Shown here: positions 21,816-30,054 of the stretch, piece by piece
How the letters are laid out: every line of letters starts with the position of its first letter
Numbering within the stretch: position 1 is the stretch's first letter
DNA from: Lachnospiraceae bacterium
Lineage (GTDB): Bacteria > Bacillota > Clostridia > Lachnospirales > Lachnospiraceae
Direction of reading: 5' to 3'
Length of the DNA stretch: 44,363 bases
Assembly: GCA_017525525.1 (NCBI GenBank)
Contig: JAFXSQ010000061.1
Coordinates: 1 to 44,363 of the forward strand
Notes under the pieces: model-generated
What the model saw: the letters and a program-made list of their open reading frames with translations, nothing else
Database searches by the model: none
Told to the model about the DNA's origin: nothing
Position numbers and translations under genes: made by a program

Positions 21816-23429
21816 ATGAAGAAAAGACAGGTTTTCAATCCTTTTTTACCCTTGCACGAGTACATCCCGGACGGCGAGCCGCATGTGTTCGGTGACAGGG
21901 TGTATCTCTTCGGATCCCATGACAGGGAGGGCGGCTATACATTTTGCATGGATGATTACACGGTGTGGTCGGCACCTGTCGACGACCTTTCGGACTGGCG
22001 CTGCGAGGGCGTGACCTACCGCGCCGATCAGGATCCGATGTACGAGACCTATAAGTATATGTACGCACCGGATGTGGTTCGCGGAAATGACGGGCGGTAC
22101 TACCTCTACTACTGTATGGCGGGAGATTACGGGATAGGCGGCTACAGAAATCCGATAAGCGTGGCTGTCTGCGACACGCCGGCGGGAAAATATGAGTATC
22201 TGGGACATGTGAAGAATAAGGACGGAAGTCTGATGATGAGATATGTGTGCTTTGACCCGGCCGTGATGAACGACGACGGCGTGATAAGGCTTTATTACGG
22301 CACACAGTACGGCTTTGAGGAGGAAGAAGGCTTTCTTGAGAGCGGAAATGTGGAGACGGAGATGGACATGTTCGGCAGGACAAGGGAGGAGATACTCTCG
22401 TACCCGGACAGCATCAACGGGCCAATTGGATGTACGCTTGAGGATGACATGCTGACCGTAAAGGACGAGCCGCATCACATCATCCCTTACCGCGTGAAGG
22501 GAACTGATTTTGAGGCGCATCCCTTCTTCGAGGGCTCGAGCATGCGAAAGGTCGGGGATAGGTATTATTTCATATACTCCTCATGGCAGAACCATGAGCT
22601 TTGCTATGCGGTGAGCGATAAGCCCGATGCGGACTTTCGGTTCGGTGGTACCGTGGTCTCCAACGGAGATGTGGGCTATGAGGGAAGGGCGCACGCCGAC
22701 AGCCTGAACATGACCGGAACCACCCACGGAAGCATAATCGAGATAGCGGGAGAGTGGTATGTGTTCTACCACAGGCTCACGCACAAATCGGACTACAGCA
22801 GGCAGGCCTGTGCGGAGAAGATAAATATCCTTCCCGACGGAAGCATACCCCAGGTTACCATCACGAGCTACGGCTTAAACGGCGGACCGCTTGGAGGTCA
22901 GGGAGTGTATCCGGCGGTTATCGCCTGCAACATCTCGAACGGGCGCATGCCCCACGGCTGCAACTGCATCTACAACGCCGAGTTCCCGAATGTGACGAAC
23001 TTAGGCGACGACCGCTTCATCGGCGAGATAGAGGACGGAACTCTGATAGGGTATAAGTTTTTTGACTTTAAAAAACCGACGGCTCTTTCGGTAACAGCGA
23101 GATTCGAAGATGAGGTGAACAAGGTTCGGTACGAAGGCCCAATCAGAGTGGACGAGCGCGGAGTTATGCCTGAGGCGAATGGAGAAGAAAAGCGCTTTTA
23201 TAAAAATGCGGACCCTGCGGACTCACCGGCGTATCTTGAGGTAAGAAACAGCATCGACGGAGAGGAGATTGTGCGCATAATAATTGATGATACTCCGGCA
23301 GCTTCATACGCATGGGAAGCGTTTACCGCTGATAAGCCCCTGCCTGTGGGCGAACAGGCTCTGTATCTGGTATATCACGGCGGAGCTTCCGGGAAGAAGC
23401 TTCAGCTTAAGGATATCGTGTTTATATAG
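21816..23429 (+). CDS. Glycoside hydrolase family 43 (beta-xylosidase/arabinofuranosidase-like)
   Basis: 537 residues, no signal peptide, so it acts inside the cell on imported oligosaccharides. The five-bladed propeller (about 1-330) shows the three acidic residues of GH43: D19 in EYIPDGEPHVF (base), D147 in CFDPAVMND (pKa-setting) and E239 in FFEGSSMRK (acid). THGSIIEIAGEWYVFYHR near 310 fits the last blade. The rest (about 380-537) is a beta-rich C-terminal domain of carbohydrate-binding type. It probably completes the sugar pathway served by the importer at 7911-12289, though it is not adjacent. CGGAGG precedes the ATG; a hairpin terminator follows. Confidence 0.92.
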   Translation: MKKRQVFNPFLPLHEYIPDGEPHVFGDRVYLFGSHDREGGYTFCMDDYTVWSAPVDDLSDWRCEGVTYRADQDPMYETYKYMYAPDVVRGNDGRYYLYYCMAGDYGIGGYRNPISVAVCDTPAGKYEYLGHVKNKDGSLMMRYVCFDPAVMNDDGVIRLYYGTQYGFEEEEGFLESGNVETEMDMFGRTREEILSYPDSINGPIGCTLEDDMLTVKDEPHHIIPYRVKGTDFEAHPFFEGSSMRKVGDRYYFIYSSWQNHELCYAVSDKPDADFRFGGTVVSNGDVGYEGRAHADSLNMTGTTHGSIIEIAGEWYVFYHRLTHKSDYSRQACAEKINILPDGSIPQVTITSYGLNGGPLGGQGVYPAVIACNISNGRMPHGCNCIYNAEFPNVTNLGDDRFIGEIEDGTLIGYKFFDFKKPTALSVTARFEDEVNKVRYEGPIRVDERGVMPEANGEEKRFYKNADPADSPAYLEVRNSIDGEEIVRIIIDDTPAASYAWEAFTADKPLPVGEQALYLVYHGGASGKKLQLKDIVFI

Positions 23430-23446
23430 CTAAATAAAACGGTTAC

Positions 23447-23495
23447 CCGGGGGTAAGTTCTTATGTGCAAGCACAGCGAACATACCCCCGGTTTT
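23447..23495 (+). terminator. Terminator of the GH43 gene
   Basis: CCGGGGGTA (23447-23455) with TACCCCCGG (23483-23491), perfect 9-bp stem, 27-base loop, followed by TTTT. The loop contains TTATGTGCAAGCAC, a variant of the TTATGCAAAGC motif seen in other hairpin elements here. Confidence 0.75.
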
Positions 23496-23520
23496 GTGAT
23501 ATCTGTGAAGTAACAAAAAA

Positions 23521-23532
23521 GAACAAATGTTC
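23521..23532. promoter_or_regulatory. LexA-type SOS box 1
   Basis: GAACAAATGTTC fits the Gram-positive SOS consensus GAAC-N4-GTTC exactly. It lies 10 bases before the -35 box of the promoter at 23542-23569. Confidence 0.7.
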
Positions 23533-23541
23533 AAAAAACTC

Positions 23542-23569
23542 TTGACAACCCGAACAAGTGTGCTATAAT
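23542..23569 (+). promoter_or_regulatory. Promoter of the small membrane-protein gene, under SOS boxes
   Basis: TTGACA (23542-23547), 16-base spacer, TATAAT (23564-23569), both full consensus. A degenerate LexA box GAACAAGTGTGC (23552-23563) fills the spacer and another, GAACACATGAAC, is at 23571-23582. A bound repressor would hide the polymerase site. Confidence 0.85.
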
Positions 23570-23585
23570 CGAACACATGAACGAC

Positions 23586-23597
23586 GAACGGATGTTC
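23586..23597. promoter_or_regulatory. LexA-type SOS box 2
   Basis: GAACGGATGTTC fits GAAC-N4-GTTC exactly. It is 16 bases after the -10 box, around the expected transcript start region and before the ribosome site at about 23631. Two perfect and two degenerate boxes within 77 bases make chance unlikely. Confidence 0.75.
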
Positions 23598-23641
23598 ATC
23601 AATATACTGATTACAGTTCGATATATAAGGGGGAGCGCATT

Positions 23642-23983
23642 ATGAGAGAGAACGCATTAAAGGGAGAAGAGTTAAGAAAGTCTTTTGCAGAGAAGCTTAT
23701 CGTGGATATACTCGGCATAGCGGTTATCGTTATGGCTGTCATCCTTGCCGTAAGCATAATCGGAGCACTGGTAACCGACAAGAAGGAGAAGGCTGCCGTT
23801 AAGCAGAACTACTACAACAGCCTCGATCAGTCCATGGAGGATTACGGACGCCTTCACACTGATGGCGGCTCCTACGCCTCGGTAGTTTACTCCGAAGCCT
23901 ACAAGGAGTACGCCAGCCTCGACGAGGCGTACGAGAGCCTGTGCAGTGATAACGATATACAACTGCTTGCAGCTGAACAGTAA
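23642..23983 (+). CDS. Small single-pass membrane protein, probable SOS-induced cell-division inhibitor (YneA-like role)
   Basis: 113 residues from ATG 23642, with AGGGGGAG upstream. A basic/acidic N-terminal stretch of about 22 residues (ENALKGEELRKSFAEKL) is followed by one membrane helix (about 24-48) and an outer part of about 65 residues rich in Tyr, Ser and Glu (SYASVVYSEAYKEYASLDEAYESL). The size, single N-terminal helix and SOS control are those of YneA/DivS/SidA-like division inhibitors, which pause septation after DNA damage. It lacks the LysM domain of Bacillus YneA, and I see no sequence match, so the role is inference from regulation. No lexA gene adjoins. It is a one-gene unit ended by the hairpin at 24035-24202. 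Confidence 0.8.
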   Translation: MRENALKGEELRKSFAEKLIVDILGIAVIVMAVILAVSIIGALVTDKKEKAAVKQNYYNSLDQSMEDYGRLHTDGGSYASVVYSEAYKEYASLDEAYESLCSDNDIQLLAAEQ

Positions 23984-24034
23984 ATAAGAAAAGGCTAATA
24001 AAGGATAAAAGAAACAATAAAGCTTACAATAAAC

Positions 24035-24202
24035 AGAACAGCCCCCATATGTGTTTTTTCAAAAATGAGTAACGGGGAAATTTTTGTTTTTATGCGCACG
24101 CCCGCGTATTGTGTGTTTCCGGCTAAAGCCGGACGCGGGCGGCGCAGCAAAAAAGGGAAGATAAATCTTCCCTTTTTTGATTATAATATATGGGGGCTGT
24201 TC
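24035..24202. repeat. Composite nested hairpin between the SOS gene and purC
   Basis: Outer perfect 15-bp stem GAACAGCCCCCATAT (24035-24049) with ATATGGGGGCTGTTC (24188-24202). Just inside, TTTTTTC, an A-run and TGAGTAACGGG repeat the core seen at 13348-13380. Then a GC-rich hairpin CGCCCGCGT/ACGCGGGCG (24099-24107, 24133-24141) with inner CCGGCT/AGCCGG, which repeats the module at 20620-20686, and a terminator. It separates two converging genes. Confidence 0.65.
24149..24178. terminator. Bidirectional terminator inside the composite hairpin
   Basis: AAAAAAGGGAAGAT (24149-24162) and ATCTTCCCTTTTTT (24165-24178) pair perfectly over 14 bp with a 2-base gap (strained loop, so a few central pairs likely open). 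A-run and T-run serve both the SOS gene and purC. Confidence 0.85.
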
Positions 24203-24216
24203 GTCCTTATATCCAA

Positions 24217-25089
24217 TTACTGTATCTTCTCACCGGTGAGCTTCTCGTATCCCTCGAGGTAGATTGCGATGGTCTTGTCGACAACCTCCTGCGGAAGCTT
24301 CCAGTTGTGTCCCTCATGGCTCTTGAGCCAGTCTCTTGCGAACTGCTTGTCAAATGACGGCTGCGCATGTCCGGGCTCGTATCCCTCTGCAGGCCAGAAA
24401 CGTGATGAATCCGGTGTGAGCATCTCATCTCCGAGTACTATGTCGCCGTTTTCGTTAAGTCCGAACTCAAACTTCGTATCTGCGATGATAATCCCCTTTG
24501 TGAGTGCGTAATCGGCGCATTTCTTGTAAAGCGCGATGGTGTAGTCGCGAAGCTTCGCTGCGTACTCCTCACCCTTGCCGGGGAAGAACTTCTCAAGGTG
24601 CGCCACGCTCTGCTCGTAGGAGATATTCTCGTCGTGGTCGCCTATTTCAGCCTTTGTGGAAGGGGTGTAGATCGGTTCGGGGAGCTTGTCAGACTCCTTT
24701 AAGCCCTCGGGAAGCTTGATGCCGCATACGGTGCCGTTCTCCTGATAACTTGCCCAGCCGCTTCCGGTGATATAGCCTCTTACGATGCACTCGATGGGGA
24801 GCATCTCAAGCTTTCTGCACATCATGGAATTGCCGGTGAATTTCTCCTGACGGAAGAATTCGGGCATGTCATTAACATCCGTAGATATCATGTGGTTGGG
24901 GAGTATATCCTCAGTCATGTTGAACCAGAATTTGGACATCTGTGTGAGCACGGTGCCCTTCTTTGTAACCTCGTTATCGAGGATTACATCAAAGCAGCTT
25001 ATCCTGTCGGTTGCAACCATGATAAGACTGTCGCCGTTGTCGTAAATCTCTCTTACTTTTCCCTCTTTGATAGGCTTTAATTCTGTCAT
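24217..25089 (-). CDS. purC: SAICAR synthase (phosphoribosylaminoimidazole-succinocarboxamide synthase)
   Basis: 290 residues. Joins aspartate to CAIR using ATP in purine synthesis, in the cytoplasm. Visible signatures: KEGKVREIY near the N-terminus (ATP loop), ATDRISCFDVIL, IECIVRGYITGSGWASY, the substrate motif EIGDHDENIS, IIIADTKFEFGL and DEMLTPDSSRFW. The length is that of the longer purC type (about 290-300, as in Clostridia and yeast) rather than the 237-residue Escherichia type. GGAGAG lies before ATG 25089. It stands alone, not in a pur operon. A consensus promoter lies about 110 bases upstream; no riboswitch pattern was seen in the leader. Confidence 0.97.
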   Translation of the reverse strand: MTELKPIKEGKVREIYDNGDSLIMVATDRISCFDVILDNEVTKKGTVLTQMSKFWFNMTEDILPNHMISTDVNDMPEFFRQEKFTGNSMMCRKLEMLPIECIVRGYITGSGWASYQENGTVCGIKLPEGLKESDKLPEPIYTPSTKAEIGDHDENISYEQSVAHLEKFFPGKGEEYAAKLRDYTIALYKKCADYALTKGIIIADTKFEFGLNENGDIVLGDEMLTPDSSRFWPAEGYEPGHAQPSFDKQFARDWLKSHEGHNWKLPQEVVDKTIAIYLEGYEKLTGEKIQ

Positions 25090-25176
25090 TTTTGCTCTCC
25101 TTTATTCATACAAATGCTTTAAAATAAAAGACTTCTCAAAGCTAATTTCAAAGCATGTTTCTGCGTGACGAAGCGT

Positions 25177-25205
25177 ATTATATAAGACGCATATAACTAT
25201 GTCAA
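25177..25205 (-). promoter_or_regulatory. Promoter of purC
   Basis: Minus strand TTGACA (25200-25205), 17-base spacer, TATAAT (25177-25182): perfect consensus. Leader of about 80 bases. Confidence 0.9.
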
Positions 25206-25208
25206 CTC

Positions 25209-25242
25209 AAATTCAAGGTAAATGTAAGTAATTCTTGAATTT
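25209..25242. promoter_or_regulatory. Inverted repeat between the purC and mltG promoters
   Basis: AAATTCAAG (25209-25217) and CTTGAATTT (25234-25242) are perfect 9-bp arms. The right arm overlaps the mltG -35 box and the left one starts 4 bases from the purC -35 box, so one regulator could act on both divergent promoters. Confidence 0.35.
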
Positions 25243-25263
25243 ACTATAAAAAAATGATACAAT
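25235..25263 (+). promoter_or_regulatory. Promoter of mltG
   Basis: TTGAAT (25235-25240), 17-base spacer, TACAAT (25258-25263). The start would be near 25270. Confidence 0.7.
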
Positions 25264-25294
25264 TAGGAGAATTTTTATTTGAGGATGGGGTACT

Positions 25295-26416
25295 GTGGCT
25301 AAATTTGTCAAAATCATAATCTTAATAATTGCATGTTCGGCTCTTTTTCTGACGACTTATGACTATCTCAAGGGTTATTACGATGACTTTATGGAGGAAT
25401 ATTCGGGCAACTATTCCTACAAGGGCGAGGATGTAACGGTAGTTATCCCGAAGGGAGCTTCGGTAAAGGAGATTGCTTCCATACTTAAAAAAGAGGGACT
25501 CATAGATTACCCTCTTGCTTTCACACGCCGGTATTCAAATTCAGAGTATTCCGACAGGAGATTTCAGCCGGGCACTTACACTCTTAACACCGGCATGAGC
25601 ACGCTGCAGATGATAGCGGTTCTTACGCCAGAGATTGAGGAGAATATAGAACCTATAGATAAGCTTGTCGTACCGGAGGGCTTCTCCGTGGAACTGATTG
25701 CCGCGAGATGTGAGAAGCAGGGAATATGCACGAAGAAGGAGTTTATTAATGCGGTTAATTCGGTGACCGCTTCGGACTTCCCGTTCCTGGCGGATGTTCC
25801 GGTGGGAGCTGATGTTAAGTATAAGCTTCAGGGATATCTGTTCCCGGCGACTTATGACATATACGAGTCTACCACGGCCGAATCCCTGGTTGAATGGATG
25901 CTGGAAACCTTTGAATATTACTATGATGATGACAGGCGCGCGCAGGCGGAGCTTATGGGCTATAACTCGTTTGAGGTTGTAACAAGGGCTTCGATGATTG
26001 AGCGCGAGGTTAAGATAGAATCAGAGAGGCAGATGGTAGCGGGCGTTATCAATAACCGACTTGCCGAGGATATGCCTCTTCAGATAGATCCGACGGTGCT
26101 TTATCCTTTGACGGATGGCCTTTATGATAAAGAGACCATGTACTACGACGATCTTGAGCTTGACTCTCCGTACAATACATATAAGTATCCGGGACTTCCG
26201 GAGGGGCCTATATGTAATCCGGGCATCGCAAGCATTGATGCGGTGCTTAACCCGGCCGAGCACAATTATCTCTACTATCATGTGGATAACGAGGAGACAG
26301 GCGAGCACATTTTCACTGAGACTTATGAGGAACACCTCAATTCGCAGATTATCGATAATCCTGACAAGGTGGACGACGAAGAAGGCGAAAGCGAAGACGA
26401 GGAAGAAGAATACTGA
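25295..26416 (+). CDS. mltG: Endolytic murein transglycosylase
   Basis: 373 residues with a GTG start at 25295 (GAGGATGGGG upstream). Membrane helix at 4-21, then a LysM-like domain (about 46-112, VTVVIPKGASVKEIASILKK) and the YceG catalytic domain. The catalytic Glu is E236 in ASMIERE; INNRL, PLQIDPTVLYPL and PYNTYKYPGLPEGPICNPG are family hallmarks. It cuts nascent glycan strands outside the membrane, setting their length. A strongly acidic tail (DDEEGESEDEEEEY) is added at the end. It precedes the DUF6382/FHA genes by 54 bases and may be co-transcribed with them. Confidence 0.95.
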   Translation: MAKFVKIIILIIACSALFLTTYDYLKGYYDDFMEEYSGNYSYKGEDVTVVIPKGASVKEIASILKKEGLIDYPLAFTRRYSNSEYSDRRFQPGTYTLNTGMSTLQMIAVLTPEIEENIEPIDKLVVPEGFSVELIAARCEKQGICTKKEFINAVNSVTASDFPFLADVPVGADVKYKLQGYLFPATYDIYESTTAESLVEWMLETFEYYYDDDRRAQAELMGYNSFEVVTRASMIEREVKIESERQMVAGVINNRLAEDMPLQIDPTVLYPLTDGLYDKETMYYDDLELDSPYNTYKYPGLPEGPICNPGIASIDAVLNPAEHNYLYYHVDNEETGEHIFTETYEEHLNSQIIDNPDKVDDEEGESEDEEEEY

Positions 26417-26470
26417 TTAAAGGATACAGACATATAACAATGCGCACAATTCAACGGGAGGAAATAAACC

Positions 26471-28216
26471 ATGAGATCATTTTACTTTACATCAAGAATC
26501 ATCGGGCAGGAGCGGTATCTGACCTATACAATGGGGGCTGAGACCGAGCTTGATGAAGATGTTTTGGACTATTGCGAGGAGAATCTGCCGGGAGAGCTGC
26601 TCCCGATAATCTACGAGGAGGATGACGACTACGACTACCTGACTTATGACGTCAGCTCACGCGTGTCACTTGAGGATTTTATGCAGCATGAGATGACACA
26701 GGCAGGTGTTCTTACTCTGTTAAAGAATATCGCTCAGGGACTGATCTCTGTTAAGGAGCAGGCGATACATCTTTCATATATTCTTCTCAATAAGAGTTTT
26801 GTGTTCGTGGACGAAAATGATCTGTCCATCAGTTTTATATGTCTTCCCGTGGAGAGCAAGGCGGCTCTTTCCGTTGAATTCAAGAGTTTTGTGAGGCAGA
26901 TACTTGCCTATATACGTTATGATGTCGAAGAGGACTTAAATTATGTCGGTAAGCTTTTAACTTACATAAACGGTGACAACTTTAACCTCCGCGGTCTGAT
27001 AGGTCTGACCGAAGCGTTGATGGAGGAGGCCGGAATAGACTTCGAGGAAGAGGAGACAACCTCGGACGACGGAATTGAGATAGTAAACTTAGGACCCGCT
27101 GAGGAACCGTCGGGCGACGGCGTGACCGACTTTATGTCCGGAGGAAATGCGGAGGATGTTCCGCTTCCGGAGATTGGCGACGATGAGGAAGAGGGCGCCG
27201 AGGCTGAGTCGGAGGCTGAAGAGGAAGAAAGCGCTGATGCGTTATTTGCCGGAATGACCGGTGTGTTAAAGCAGAAAGCCGAGGAGGCTGAGGCAGCAAG
27301 GAGGGCGGCTGAGGCGCAGGAGGCTTCCGCGGAGGGCAAACAGGTAGAAGCTGAAGCATCGGAGACCGAAGAGAGTGAGGCTGAGGCAGAGGCTGCGCCG
27401 GGCGACAGCGAGGTCTTAAGAGAGAAGACCAAGAATGCGATGGTTGACAAGATCAAGCAGAAGATGGTCGGCTCGTCAGTGAAATTTGAAGAAGCTAAGA
27501 AGGACGAAGACGAGGCTTCCGAGGCTAAAGAAGCTGCTCCGGCAAAGGAAGAAACTAACAAGAGCGGCTTAAAGGGAATAACCGGAATAGGTGGCGGCGC
27601 GCCGAAGATAGTTCATCCGCTTCCGATTGAAGGATTGACTACGGGGCCGACCATATCCATGAAGAAGACCATAAAGGTTAATCGCGCGGCCATGATACAG
27701 AGCCATGCGGCAGAGGCGACAACGGACGGTGAAGCGGCAGCGGAGGAGGAGCAGGCAACAGCAGCTGCAGCGCCTGCAACAGCGCCCGCAGCAGCAGAGA
27801 CACCTGCAGCGCCTGCAGCGGAGCCGGCAACGCCCGCAGCAGCAGAGACACCTGCAGCGCCCGCGCCCGAGGAGCCTGAGGTAAAGAAGACCAAGGCTAA
27901 GACGGTTACACCTCCTAAGGCGCTTCCGTACCTTATCAGAGTAAGTACAAAGGAGATTATCATGCTCAACAAGCCACAGTTCAAGCTCGGCAAGGCGTCA
28001 AGAGGCGTGGATTTCTCCATATCCGGTAACGGCGCCGTGAGCAGACAGCACGCTGTTATTATCCAGAAGGACGGCGAGGTCTTCATTAAAGATAATAAGT
28101 CTACCAATCATACATTTGTGAACGGCAAACAGATAGAAGAAGGCGTTGAGGTTCCGCTTACACATGATGCGGACATCATGCTCGGTGATGAGGAGTTCAA
28201 GTTCAAAATAAGATAA
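26471..28216 (+). CDS. DUF6382-FHA protein 1
   Basis: 581 residues, no signal peptide. The N-terminal DUF6382-like domain (about 1-190; MRSFYFTSRIIGQERYLTY start, SVKEQAIHLSYILLNKSFVFV) resembles pseudokinase-like domains of Tad-pilus and type VII loci in Lachnospiraceae. A linker of about 300 residues is rich in Glu/Ala then Ala/Pro. The C-terminal FHA domain (about 495-581) has GKASRG, SRQHAVI and NHTFVNG, the residues that bind phospho-threonine. It probably docks on threonines phosphorylated by the kinase at 30835. GGGAGG lies before the ATG. First of six co-directed genes with short gaps. Confidence 0.85.
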   Translation: MRSFYFTSRIIGQERYLTYTMGAETELDEDVLDYCEENLPGELLPIIYEEDDDYDYLTYDVSSRVSLEDFMQHEMTQAGVLTLLKNIAQGLISVKEQAIHLSYILLNKSFVFVDENDLSISFICLPVESKAALSVEFKSFVRQILAYIRYDVEEDLNYVGKLLTYINGDNFNLRGLIGLTEALMEEAGIDFEEEETTSDDGIEIVNLGPAEEPSGDGVTDFMSGGNAEDVPLPEIGDDEEEGAEAESEAEEEESADALFAGMTGVLKQKAEEAEAARRAAEAQEASAEGKQVEAEASETEESEAEAEAAPGDSEVLREKTKNAMVDKIKQKMVGSSVKFEEAKKDEDEASEAKEAAPAKEETNKSGLKGITGIGGGAPKIVHPLPIEGLTTGPTISMKKTIKVNRAAMIQSHAAEATTDGEAAAEEEQATAAAAPATAPAAAETPAAPAAEPATPAAAETPAAPAPEEPEVKKTKAKTVTPPKALPYLIRVSTKEIIMLNKPQFKLGKASRGVDFSISGNGAVSRQHAVIIQKDGEVFIKDNKSTNHTFVNGKQIEEGVEVPLTHDADIMLGDEEFKFKIR

Positions 28217-28231
28217 ACGGGGGTATTACAA

Positions 28232-30028
28232 GTGAGAAAGTACGATTTTTCGCTTAACAGGCAAAACGGGTATTGTGATATAACCTACAGGCTTTTGGCA
28301 GCTGATGTATATGACGACAAGCCGAAGGAGAAGGTCGGCGATATGTCAAGCATCATCCCATATAGCTATTCCGACAGGGATGGGGTTAGGAGTTTGATTT
28401 ATACCGCTTCGAGCGATATTACACTGGCAGAGTATTTCAAGAGAAGGCTTTCACCGTCGGAGATTCTGTCGATAGTCAGCAGTCTTGCGGAGGCTTTCGG
28501 AATAGGAACAAAGGGAATACCGGTAAGCTATCTGGTGAGAGATATAAACTATATATTTGTAAATCCGCAGACCATGAAGGCCGGGTTCGTCCTTCTTCCT
28601 TTAAAGCAGGAGTCCATAGCGTTAGATGAGATACCTAATTTCTTCAGGGAAGTGGTATCCAGATTCAGATTTGACGAGAAAGCGGGCAGGCACATAGCCG
28701 ATATGCTCATGATCATCAATTCAGATGATTACACCACGGACAGACTAAAAAAATATGTAGATACAGAGCTGCTTCAGTACGGCATGCAGATGCCTGACGG
28801 CGACTCGAGACCGGCGGATGTAAGGGTTAACAGACTGGGGGTTATGAACAATGTGCTCCAGCAGCAGCCGTACATGCAGCCACCATATATGCCGCAGCAA
28901 CCGTTTGAACAACAGCCGCCATATATGCCGCAGCAACCGTTTGAACAGCAGCCGCCATATATGCCGCAACAGCCGTTTGCGCCGCAGCCGATGCCGGAGC
29001 CGCCGTCTGCACCGCAGCCGATGCCAGTGCCGCCGTTTGCGTCGCAGCCGATGCCAGTGCCGCCGTTTGCGTCGCAGCCGATGCCGGAGCCGCCGTTTGC
29101 GTCGCAGCCGATGCCGGAGCCGCCGTTTGTGCCACAGCCGATGCCTGAGCCTGTGCCGCCGTTTGCGTCGCAGCCGATGCCGGAGCCGCCGTCTGCGCCG
29201 CAGCCGATGCCAGAGCCGCCGTTTGCGTCGCAGCCGATGCCAGAGCCGCCGTTTGCGTCGCAACCGATGCCGGAGCCGCCGTCTGCACCGCAGCCGATGC
29301 CGGAGCCGCCGTTTGCGCCACAGCCGATGCCTGAGCCTGTGCCGCCGTTTGCGTCGCAGCCGATGCCGGAGCCGCCGTCTGCACCGCAGCCGATGCCGGA
29401 GCCGCCGTTTGCGCCACAGCCGATGCCGGAGCCGCCGTTTGCACCGCAGCCGATGCCGGAGCCGCCGTTTGCACCGCAGCCGATGCCGGAGCCGCCGTTT
29501 GCACCGCAGCCGAAGTTTGAGACGGAATTTGCGCCGCAACAGCATTTTGTTCCGGAGAAGCCTGAGGAGCAGCCGGCAGTAGAAGAAACTGCGCCGGCAG
29601 CAGAGGAGCAGGAAAAATCATCTGATGCTTCACAGACAACGCTTTTGAGTTTGGATGAGGGCGCGGTGCCGCAGCCTACCATAGAACCTTCGACATTTGT
29701 GGCAATGGCCGGCGCGCCTATGACCGAGGCGCCGAATCCGCACTTCCAGAGAGTAAGGACCGGCGAGAACATTTTCTTCACGAAGCCGGAATTCGCAATA
29801 GGAAAGTCGGATAGCGCGGATTACATGATTACGAACAATACGGCCATAAGCAGGATTCACTGCATGATTGTGAAGAAGAATGGCGTGAATTATATCAGGG
29901 ATAACGGTTCCACCAATCATACCTATGTAGATGGAGTTGAGCTCAAACCCGGGGATGAAGTTCTGTTGAAGCACGGATCGATAATCTACATGGCAGATGA
30001 GGAGTTTGTATATTTGTTGAGGGGTTAA
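28232..30028 (+). CDS. DUF6382-FHA protein 2 with proline-rich repeat
   Basis: 598 residues; GTG start at 28232 with GGGGG 8 bases upstream. It is a paralogue of the previous protein: DUF6382-like domain (1-190; RKYDFSLNRQNGYCDITYRL), linker, C-terminal FHA (about 515-598; AIGKSDSADY, SRIHCMI, NHTYVDG). The linker is a Gln/Pro/Met array of about 20 units of PMPEPPFASQ-like decapeptides (DNA unit of 30 bp, about 28980-29510). Such an array is stiff and extended, and prone to slippage, so its length may vary. No ATPase or catalytic site is present; an adaptor of the kinase system is inferred. Confidence 0.85.
   Translation: MRKYDFSLNRQNGYCDITYRLLAADVYDDKPKEKVGDMSSIIPYSYSDRDGVRSLIYTASSDITLAEYFKRRLSPSEILSIVSSLAEAFGIGTKGIPVSYLVRDINYIFVNPQTMKAGFVLLPLKQESIALDEIPNFFREVVSRFRFDEKAGRHIADMLMIINSDDYTTDRLKKYVDTELLQYGMQMPDGDSRPADVRVNRLGVMNNVLQQQPYMQPPYMPQQPFEQQPPYMPQQPFEQQPPYMPQQPFAPQPMPEPPSAPQPMPVPPFASQPMPVPPFASQPMPEPPFASQPMPEPPFVPQPMPEPVPPFASQPMPEPPSAPQPMPEPPFASQPMPEPPFASQPMPEPPSAPQPMPEPPFAPQPMPEPVPPFASQPMPEPPSAPQPMPEPPFAPQPMPEPPFAPQPMPEPPFAPQPMPEPPFAPQPKFETEFAPQQHFVPEKPEEQPAVEETAPAAEEQEKSSDASQTTLLSLDEGAVPQPTIEPSTFVAMAGAPMTEAPNPHFQRVRTGENIFFTKPEFAIGKSDSADYMITNNTAISRIHCMIVKKNGVNYIRDNGSTNHTYVDGVELKPGDEVLLKHGSIIYMADEEFVYLLRG
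28980..29510 (+). repeat. In-gene 30-bp tandem repeat (proline-rich linker)
   Basis: About 16 to 18 units of 30 bp encoding PMPEPPFASQ, PMPEPPSAPQ and close forms, plus a few 36-bp units with an added Pro-Val. The very high base identity between units indicates recent expansion. Three shorter PPYMPQQPFEQQ units (28876-28980) precede it. Confidence 0.9.
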
Positions 30029-30054
30029 GAAACATATTGACGAGGGGTTAAGAG

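Noticed and set aside
26962-27561. Antisense Ser/Ala-rich frame in the first FHA protein
   Set aside because: It mirrors the Glu/Ala linker on the other strand and has no start signals.
28745-29781. Long open frames on both strands opposite the second FHA protein
   Set aside because: They come from the GC-rich 30-bp repeat, which has no stops in several frames. The Pro-rich frame has the ribosome site and domains at both ends.
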